From assembly GCF_029537485.1 (NCBI RefSeq), contig NZ_JARPUS010000019.1, positions 1-64,000 on the forward strand: a stretch of DNA of 64,000 nucleotides, read 5' to 3'. The translations under genes and the position numbers were made by a program. Below are positions 44,101-51,200 of the stretch, one piece after another. Under the pieces are notes generated by a model. It worked only from the letters and a program-made list of their open reading frames with translations. It made no database searches and was not told where the DNA came from. Within the stretch, counting starts at the first letter, position 1; every line of letters begins with the position of its first letter. The stretch comes from Pseudomonas sp. GOM6. GTDB taxonomy: Bacteria > Pseudomonadota > Gammaproteobacteria > Pseudomonadales > Pseudomonadaceae.

Positions 44101-44396
44101 TCGACCCGAAAGGCATTTTGCGGTGCGAAGGGCTCAATGACCCCAAGCTAAGGTTCTTCGAGACGATCAAAGAAATCGAGGCCAAGCTTGCTGAAACAGA
44201 TCCCGGGCGAAAGGGAGTAATTTCGTTGCACTCGTTCATCGTGTCAAATACGCCGTTGGGCTCGGTGCGTTGGTGGCGTGACAGTCATGCTACGGAAGCG
44301 GACTTCGCACAACGGCACGTGCTTTTTCAAGGACAGCAACGTGCCTCGTACATCGCCGACATCTTTTCAAGAGTATTGGACGCCGCACCTACCTGA
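41148..44396 (+). CDS. Type III Res-like helicase with PD-(D/E)xK nuclease
   Basis: A 1082-aa SF2 helicase-nuclease. Walker A NATGSGKTLLM (about 165-175), DEAH-like VFIDEAHRGSQGE, motif III EYSATL, motifs V/VI FTEGWNSYR and QLFGRGVRLKG. The C-terminal region FYPDFILWV followed by VIFVDPKGIL (about 970-990) fits the Res endonuclease core D-x(n)-DxK. Starting at the ATG at 41148, it has AAGGAGG 7 bases upstream and TGATG coupling to the ATPase. It is therefore the likely effector of the methyltransferase-containing block. 126 bp then separate it from mcrB. Confidence 0.88.
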   Translation: MAVPFPHKLVLNRFLLSLFGGHPRELDQDTFREVTRRLTDESLELRDEDGSFRFRDELSRMLPSNGPLTREQLLDYDANIARHTNAISERRGNRLQWKYFQYMTLLFAEVYLDWYFRDPDGLLAALNVHLEHFNNALLDFGESKKVLISPYTTDSLRKLALWNATGSGKTLLMHMNMLQFRHYLAKNRRTKAINRVVLLTPNEGMTNQHLHELSLSGIAAAPFDKDTTGGSFGLFRGQTVDVIDMNKLREEGKRKTVSVDQFETNNLVFIDEAHRGSQGEVWSEMRSRLAQDGFTFEYSATLGQAVGSDAALADEYSKSILFDYSYRYFHADGFGKDYKILNIEGQENSKADSERRRLYLTACLLSYYQQLRVYEDRHGQYKAFSIDKPLWVFVGSKVTAVRTEAKRQVSDVVDILLFLAELVADKAKTILHIQKLLSGDTGLLDQEQRDTFAEAFPYLAQLGLGAQAVFEDILKLLFNAPSGGSLHVEYLTGGDGELALRLGSAEEPFGVVNVGDAKKVATLCEEHPQWLHVSERPFGDSLFRSLNDKGSKLTVLIGSKRFTEGWNSYRVSTLGLMHVGQNEGSEIIQLFGRGVRLKGFGSSLKRSRAIHWAAKDKDFLWVTKDAYLPLLETLNVFGVKSDYMERFNEFLEGEGIKKPDDRQAFDIPVRIKLPSTPLITVKVPGNINFKREEKATLATADTIALRPGEIVLDWYPRVASKASRGVAFSQIQMGRNRAFLGQDHLAFMNFDAIYMELQQLKAERGWHNLNLSRDIPRALLQPGNDWYTLYVPSEVMQADSIEKVQEWEEIATALLRKYCDRFYKVKKDAYEAPHRIYQELSPADPNFINAYKVLVDRSEKLIIQRLTELNEHISDGNLSDFNIGGKGEAIYFDQHLYSPLLHLRNGVDSDLLSVSPVHLNEGERDFVVDLRAYCQSQPVCLEGKEVYLLRNQSKGRGVGFFEAGNFYPDFILWVLDGSRQHVIFVDPKGILRCEGLNDPKLRFFETIKEIEAKLAETDPGRKGVISLHSFIVSNTPLGSVRWWRDSHATEADFAQRHVLFQGQQRASYIADIFSRVLDAAPT

Positions 44397-44522
44397 ATTG
44401 GCTGACTGATGCCAGTAAGTTGGACGCCTCGCACATGGTGACTACGAGTCTCGACCGTCACCTGTGAGGTCTGCTCGATAAGGCCTACAGCTATATCCGG
44501 TATTAAGACTGAAGGGACGAAC

Positions 44523-46739
44523 ATGCGCGATAAGAGCCAGGCATCTCCAAGCACAACTTGGTTTGTTGGGGCGAGCTACGGTGCGGATGACCAAATGCCA
44601 CGCTTTCTGGATGAAGGCATCTGGGAGAATGGCTACGACGATAGGCATTTGGAACTTGTTCGCTCCATGCAGCCAGGGGAGAGGATCGCGATTAAGGCTG
44701 CCTACACCCGCAAGCATGGGTTGCCCTTCGATAACCGAGGTCGAACTGTTTCAGTGATGGGGGTCAAGGCTGTCGGCACGATTACCGAGAACCTGAACGA
44801 CGGCAAGCGGGTGAAGGTGGACTGGGAAAAGGCCGGGCCGGTGCGGGAGTGGTACTTCTACACTCATCGTGGAACGATCTGGTGCGTGCAGCCGGGCGAC
44901 TGGATGAACGATGCCCTGATTGCTTTTGCGTTTGAAGGCAAGCCGCAGGATCTGGATCGTTTTCGCAATGAGCCCTATTGGCGTGAGCGCTTCGGTTCGG
45001 TGACGCTGGAAAAGCAGCGCTTTCAGTGGGCGAACTTCTATGAGGCCGTCGCTGAGAGACTTCTCGATTACGCTCAAGATCGGTCCGCATTAATTACCGG
45101 TATCCATCAAATCGCGACGCGGGTGCCGGGCCTGGGGTATTTGCAGGACAAGTTTCCCGATGGCAGTAGTGGCCCTTTGCAGGACATTTGCCCATTCACT
45201 GTGATGGGGACCTTCAATCGAGGGATGACCGATGCCAATCGCAAACTGATTGCCGGCGAGCTGGCGAGTTTTCTTGGGGTGAATGTGCCGGTGCCACCCT
45301 CTTTCGAGGGTGTCCCCGTTCTGAACAATCAGCGCTCCTGGTTTTTTGCCTATGCCGAGAAGCGTGGTGCGGGCGACATTGATGCGCTGTGGCAAGTGTT
45401 CACGGCCGCCAGTCTCTGGGTAGAGAACGATCAGCCAGAAAGCAGGGCTTCCTTCATTCAGGCCTACGATGCCGCCACTCAAGTCTGGGGCGTGGCATGG
45501 AATCTTTCGACCGGTTTGTACTGGTCGCACCCCTGGAATTTTTTAACACTCGATAGCCAGTCGCGTCACTACATCAACAAGCGGCTTGGGCTGAATGTAG
45601 CCACTGGCGGCCAGCAGGGGCCTTGTGATGCTCGTGGCTATTTGAAGCTGCTGGACGATTTTTGTGCGCGCTTTGGTGAAGACAGCTATCCGGTGCACAG
45701 TTTTCCAGATCTGTCACTGGCGTCGTGGATGTACAAAGATCCCACCGATGAGCCGGCCCCCCTGGATGAACTCGATGCAGATGCTGCCGCCGAACAGGCA
45801 TCAGTTGGCGAAGTGCGCGAGGCGTTCCAGTTCGAGGCCCCCATCATTCCGTATTTCGTCGATGACATTCTCAAGGATGGCTGTTTCCTTGAGCGTGCCG
45901 AGATCGATCTGCTACTTGACCGCTTGCGCACCAAGAAAAACCTGATCTTGCAGGGGCCGCCGGGTACCGGAAAGACTTGGCTGGCCAAGCGCCTGGCGTT
46001 CGCTCTCATGGGGCAGAAGGACGACGGCAAGATTCGGGCGGTGCAGTTCCATCCGAATCTGTCATACGAGGACTTCGTGCGCGGCTGGCGTCCGACCGGA
46101 GAAGGCAAGCTGTCTTTGGCCGATGGCGTATTCATGGAAGTCATCAAGGCCGCTCGTAAGGAGCCTGCGTCAAAATTTGTCGTGGTGATCGAGGAGATCA
46201 ACCGTGGTAATCCGGCGCAGATCTTCGGTGAGCTTTTGACGCTGCTCGAAGCTGGCAAGCGAACCCCCAGTGAGGCATTGGAGCTGTGCTATCCGGATGC
46301 CGACGGCGTACGACGGCCTGTCCACATTCCTGAGAACCTGTACGTGATCGGCACCATGAATATTGCTGACCGCTCTCTGGCGCTGGTCGATCTGGCGCTA
46401 CGCCGTCGTTTCGCATTCGTGGAGCTGGAGCCGAGGCTTGGCTTAGTCTGGCGGGAATGGGTGGTCAAAGTGGGCGGCCTCGATGAAGCTCTGGTGACCG
46501 ATATCGAACAGCGGATTGCCAACTTGAACGAGCAAATTGCAGTGGATGCCCGGCTTGGTAAGCAGTTTCGGATCGGTCACAGCTATGTGACGCCTGTACA
46601 CCGTCTTGAGAGCGGCGACACTAAAAAATGGTTCCAGCAGGTGGTAGAGACGGAGATTGGTCCGTTGCTTGAAGAGTACTGGTTTGACGCACCTGACGAA
46701 GCACAGAAGGCGACGGTTAGGCTGATGCAAGGATGGTAA
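44523..46739 (+). CDS. mcrB: McrB-type AAA+ GTPase with EVE-like N-terminal domain
   Basis: A 738-aa motor subunit of a type IV, modification-dependent restriction system. The C-terminal AAA+ domain has LQGPPGTGKTWLAKRLA (about 475-491), VVIEEINRGNPAQIFGEL (about 552) and the McrB-specific loop MNIADRSLALVDLALRRRF (about 611). The N-terminal 130 residues (TWFVGASYGADDQM, TIWCVQPGDW) look like an EVE domain, a reader of modified bases, rather than the E. coli DUF3578 reader; this is moderately confident. The middle part is unassigned. AAGGGA lies 6 bases upstream of the ATG. TAATG couples it to mcrC. Confidence 0.88.
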   Translation: MRDKSQASPSTTWFVGASYGADDQMPRFLDEGIWENGYDDRHLELVRSMQPGERIAIKAAYTRKHGLPFDNRGRTVSVMGVKAVGTITENLNDGKRVKVDWEKAGPVREWYFYTHRGTIWCVQPGDWMNDALIAFAFEGKPQDLDRFRNEPYWRERFGSVTLEKQRFQWANFYEAVAERLLDYAQDRSALITGIHQIATRVPGLGYLQDKFPDGSSGPLQDICPFTVMGTFNRGMTDANRKLIAGELASFLGVNVPVPPSFEGVPVLNNQRSWFFAYAEKRGAGDIDALWQVFTAASLWVENDQPESRASFIQAYDAATQVWGVAWNLSTGLYWSHPWNFLTLDSQSRHYINKRLGLNVATGGQQGPCDARGYLKLLDDFCARFGEDSYPVHSFPDLSLASWMYKDPTDEPAPLDELDADAAAEQASVGEVREAFQFEAPIIPYFVDDILKDGCFLERAEIDLLLDRLRTKKNLILQGPPGTGKTWLAKRLAFALMGQKDDGKIRAVQFHPNLSYEDFVRGWRPTGEGKLSLADGVFMEVIKAARKEPASKFVVVIEEINRGNPAQIFGELLTLLEAGKRTPSEALELCYPDADGVRRPVHIPENLYVIGTMNIADRSLALVDLALRRRFAFVELEPRLGLVWREWVVKVGGLDEALVTDIEQRIANLNEQIAVDARLGKQFRIGHSYVTPVHRLESGDTKKWFQQVVETEIGPLLEEYWFDAPDEAQKATVRLMQGW

Positions 46740-47863
46740 TGAGTGTGGTCGCACAGCCTGTGGAGGCTGAACCTGCAGATCCGTCAGGGTTTGTCGGCCG
46801 CATCCCGGTGCGCAACCTCTGGCTGCTAATGCTGTATGCCTCGGATCTGTTCCGCATGCGGGGCATAGGTAAGATCGGACTGGAAGACAACCCGGATAAT
46901 CTGCCAGATCTGGTTGCCGAGATACTTGCTCACGCAGTGGAGGTGCGGCAACGCCGTCGCTTGAGCTTGGGTTATCGCTCGCGTGAGGCGGCTCTATATC
47001 GTGTTCGTGGTCGCATCGATGTGTTGGCCACTGAGCGTCATCAACTGCTGGATCGCGGCATGGTGTCGTGTCGGTTTGAAGAGCTCACTATCGACACCCC
47101 GCGCAATCGCTTTGTCCGTGCGGCGCTGGAGTCCATTTCCAGAATAGTGCGAAGAAAGGATGTCGCCCATCGTTGTCGCTCATTGGCCGGCGGCATGAAG
47201 GCTCTAGGCGTGTCTGGTGAGCCACCGACTCGCGCTCAGATGAGTGCGGATCGCTTCGGGCGACATGATGCAGAAGATCGCTTCATGGTCGCCGCTGCCA
47301 AGCTGGCGTTTGAACTGATGCTCCCAACCGAGGAGTCGGGAGCCAATGTGCTTACGCTGCCGGATCGCGAGGCTACTTGGGTTCGTCGTCTTTTTGAGCG
47401 CGCGATAGGTGGCTTTTACGATGTTGTTTTGAGCCCGCAGGGGTGGCAGGTTAAGTGCGGTGGCACTCTGGCTTGGCAGATATCGCAAAAAACCGACGGT
47501 ATCGACAGTATCTTACCCTCGATGAGAACAGACATAGTTCTCGACCATGCCCAAATTGGGCGCCGGATTGTTATCGATACCAAGTTCACCTCCATCGTGA
47601 CTAACGGTTGGTATCGCGAGGTAACGCTGAGTAGCGGCTACCTGTACCAGATCTACGCTTACTTGCATTCGCAGGTGGGGAGAGACGATTCGCTTGCTGA
47701 CTGCGCTAGCGGATTGTTGCTGCATCCATCGATTGGCCAGATGGTCGACGAGACGGTGGTAATCCAAGGGCACCATATTCGGTTTGCCACTGTGGACCTG
47801 ACCGCTTCGGCGAACGAAATCCGAGCTCAATTACTGTCTTTCTTTCGGGAAAGTGAGGAGTGA
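46739..47863 (+). CDS. mcrC: McrC-type nuclease subunit
   Basis: A 374-aa partner of McrB. The N-terminal McrC domain (IPVRNLWLLMLYASDL) inserts into the McrB ring; the C-terminal PD-(D/E)xK core reads SMRTDIVLDH then RRIVIDTKFT (about 265-285), with the conserved YQIYAY after it. All expected catalytic positions are present. I use the ATG at 46739, overlapping the mcrB stop; an ATG two codons earlier is also possible. McrBC cuts DNA carrying modified cytosines, such as those in some phages. Confidence 0.88.
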   Translation: MSVVAQPVEAEPADPSGFVGRIPVRNLWLLMLYASDLFRMRGIGKIGLEDNPDNLPDLVAEILAHAVEVRQRRRLSLGYRSREAALYRVRGRIDVLATERHQLLDRGMVSCRFEELTIDTPRNRFVRAALESISRIVRRKDVAHRCRSLAGGMKALGVSGEPPTRAQMSADRFGRHDAEDRFMVAAAKLAFELMLPTEESGANVLTLPDREATWVRRLFERAIGGFYDVVLSPQGWQVKCGGTLAWQISQKTDGIDSILPSMRTDIVLDHAQIGRRIVIDTKFTSIVTNGWYREVTLSSGYLYQIYAYLHSQVGRDDSLADCASGLLLHPSIGQMVDETVVIQGHHIRFATVDLTASANEIRAQLLSFFRESEE

Positions 47864-47960
47864 GCGAAGTGACGTGGTTGTGCGCGTCCGGTGAGCGAGA
47901 GTTCACTGGAACAGGGTATGTTTGGCATGGTGTATCACGAACCCGTCAAGAGTTTTCCCG

Positions 47961-48158
47961 ATGAAAGTATTACGGTTAAGCGCAGTTATCGAGTCGACCG
48001 GGCTTGCTAGATCCACCATTTACAAACTCGTTGGCTTGGGTGAGTTTCCGAAACCTGTTCCTCTAGTGGGGCGCAGCGTTGGTTGGGTCGAAAGCGAGGT
48101 CCACGAGTGGATCAAAGGCAGAATTGCCCAACGAGACCAGATGGACTCTCTTCGATAG
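47961..48158 (+). CDS. AlpA-like helix-turn-helix regulator/excisionase
   Basis: A 65-aa MerR-like DNA-binding protein of the AlpA family: LRLSAVIESTGLARSTIYKL, then the wing FPKPVPLVGRSVGWVESEVHEW. In prophages and islands AlpA relatives activate an integrase gene or act as excision factors, but no integrase is present here. It stands between mcrC and the large helicase and may control the following block. The ATG at 47961 gives the standard AlpA length. The ribosome site is weak. Confidence 0.85.
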   Translation: MKVLRLSAVIESTGLARSTIYKLVGLGEFPKPVPLVGRSVGWVESEVHEWIKGRIAQRDQMDSLR

Positions 48159-48274
48159 CGTGCAGTAGGAGCAGGGGCTCCACGACCTTGTGAGCGCGGT
48201 GTCACGCTTCTGTTGCTGGCGTTTTGCCTTTAAAGTGCAATAAGGCATTTGCAGTAGCAGGGATCGCGTCAGGG

Positions 48275-51200
48275 ATGTCATCAGTTCCCCAACCCAAGAG
48301 CATGGTCATCGATCTGGAGGTCGCTCCCGGAAAGGAGGGGCATCCAGATCGTATCTTTAAGGTCGGGGCAGCGCGGCCTGACCTCGGTGTCGAGCTTGAT
48401 CGTAAGGTCTCGAAAAATCTCTCCGAGATTCTTGCTGAAGTCGATGCGCTGTCCGATGGTGCTGGCTTTCTTCTGGGGCATAACGTCATCGAACATGACT
48501 TGCCCATCCTCAAGCAGCAGGCACCTGCTCTTGCTTTGTATTCTCTGCCAGTCATCGACACCTTAAGACTGTCCCCTCTGGCGTTTCCGCAGAACCCCTA
48601 TCACCGGCTGGTCAAGGATTACAAACTCATCCGAGACAGTCTCAACTCGCCGCTTGCGGACTGTCGTTCGACGCTGGTTCTGTTCAGGGATCAGCGGGAT
48701 GCATTTGCGCAGTTGAATGAGACCAATCGTGCTGAGCTGCTCTGCTACCAGGCACTGCTTGCCCCAAGCATAAAAAGTGATCTGGGATCATTCTTCGCTT
48801 CGCTAACCGGGCAGACTGCAGTTCCGATTGAGGATCTGCAGCGGCTCATTCCGAGTCTGTTGGCGGAGACCGATCCATCATTGGATCGTGATCTCAAGGT
48901 ATGTAGAACTCGGTTGGAAGCTCTCCTGGCTGAGGACCTTGAGCAGATGGATTTACATCTGCCTTTGGCCTATGCCCTTGCGTGGTTGAGGGTGTCGGGG
49001 GGCAACTCTGTCCTTGCGCCTTGGGTGCGGCATCAGTTCTCTGCTGTTGGGCGATTGATTACTGAGCTCCGGGACGTTCCCTGCGGCCGTTCAGACTGCC
49101 GATACTGCTGCACTACCCACGATCCGCGCCATGAGCTGAAGCGCTACTTCGGCTTTGCTGATTTCCGCTACGAACGCCCGGGTCAAAGCCTGCAACACGA
49201 TGTGGTTCTCGCAGGCATGCAGGGCAGACATGTGCTCGCGATCCTGGCAACCGGTGGTGGTAAATCGCTGTGTTACCAACTGCCGGCGTTGAATCGTTTT
49301 CATCGTAACGGCAGCCTGACCATCATCATTTCGCCTCTGCAGTCGCTGATGAAAGATCAGGTTGACGGGCTTCTTGAGCGAAATGTGCAGTGTGCTGCGA
49401 CACTTAATGGCCTGCTGACCATGCCTGAGCGTGCGGATGTGCTGGAGAAGGTCCAGATGGGCGATGTCGGCATTCTGCTGGTATCTCCTGAGCAGTTCCG
49501 CAACAAGGCTTTCCGGCGTGCGATACGCCAGCGCCAGATCGGCGCTTGGATTTTCGATGAGGCCCACTGCCTGTCGAAGTGGGGCAACGATTTCCGTCCG
49601 GATTACATGTACGCCTCGCGCTTCATTCGCGAGCACACAGGCAATCAACCCCTGGCCCCCATTGGCTGCTTCACTGCAACGGCTAAGCCGGATGTTTTGG
49701 CTGATATCCGTGCGCATTTCAAGGAAGGCCTCGGGATTGAGTTTGATCAGTTCCTGGGGACTCATGAGCGGACGAATCTTAGCTTTGAAGTGCTGCCCTG
49801 CAGTCGTGGCGAGAAATGGCCCAGAACCCATCAATTGCTTGAGGATCACCTCGGCGGCCAGGACGGTGGTGCGGTCGTTTTCGTTGCAAGTCGCAGGGGC
49901 GCTGAAGAGCTTTCAGAGTTTCTAGTCGGGCAGGGATGGCCGTGCCGCCATTTCCACGCCGGGATTGAACCCAATGACAAGAAGGATATCCAGGACGACT
50001 TCAAGGCTGGGCGGCTCCGCATCATCGTTGCCACCAATGCCTTTGGCATGGGCGTCGACAAGTCCGATATCCGCCTGGTAGTTCACGCAGACATTCCTGG
50101 TTCGCTGGAGAACTACCTTCAAGAGGCAGGCAGGGCAGGGCGTGACCAGGATGCAGCACGGTGTGTGCTGCTTTATGACTCGCAGGATATTGAGACCCAA
50201 TTTGGGTTGTGCGAGCGCTCCAAGCTTAGTCTCCGTGACATCCAACAAATTCTCCGCAAGCTGCGTTTCGAGTATGCCAGGCGTAAGGGCGGCGAACTGG
50301 TCATCACCGCTGGCGAGATTCTCATGGATGAGACCGTCGAGACCTCGTTCGATGCTGATGATAGTGATGCTGAAACCAAAGTGGTCACCGCGGTTGCCTG
50401 GTTGGAGCGGGGGCAATACCTCAAGCGAGAGGAAAACAGTACACAGATTTTTCCGGCGCGCCTGAGTCTGGGTGAAGCGGACGCCGAGCAGCGTTTGCTC
50501 AAGGCCAATCTGTCGGAGCGGAGACGTGAAGAGTTCGGCGCAATTCTGAAATACCTCTACCAGGCCGACGCCGATGAGCGGGTGAATACGGACAACCTGA
50601 TGTTGCTCACTAGCCTGACTTCTGAGGAAGTTGTTAGCACCCTTAAGCAAATGGAGGAGCTGGGCCTACTCGTCAACGACACCCAACTGACCGTCTTGCT
50701 GCGTCACGGGGTGGTGGACGCCTCCATTCAACGCCTGGAACAGACCCTGGCTTTGGAGGGAACGCTATTCGAGGTACTCAGCGAGCTGGCGCCAGATGCC
50801 GAGGATGGTAGTTGGCAAGATCTCAATCTCGCGGCACTGACGGCGGGGCTCAAAGCCAGACTAGAGCACGAGGATGTCATCCCGTTGCAGGTGCTTCGCC
50901 TACTGCGAAGTCTCTCTCAAGATCGTGAAAGCAACAGCCAGCCACGCAGCAGTTTTGAGCTTAAGCAGGTCAATCACGACTACATCAAGCTGAAAGTTCA
51001 AGGTAAGTACAGCTGGTCGCAGATTGAACGTTTTGGTGAAAAGCGCCGAGTCATTGCCAGCAAGCTACTTCAGTTCTTGATAGGAAAGCTGGCTCCAGCC
51101 TCTAAGGGCAAGGATCTGATGGTGCAGTCCACCTTCGGTGAGTTGGTCGGTGTGATCGAGTCGGACCTTGAGCTCTCACAGGTGATCCCCCCGAACCAGC

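Noticed and set aside
48224..48274. TTG start for the fusion helicase adding 17 residues
   Set aside because: No clear ribosome site; the ATG at 48275 sits just before the conserved exonuclease motif.
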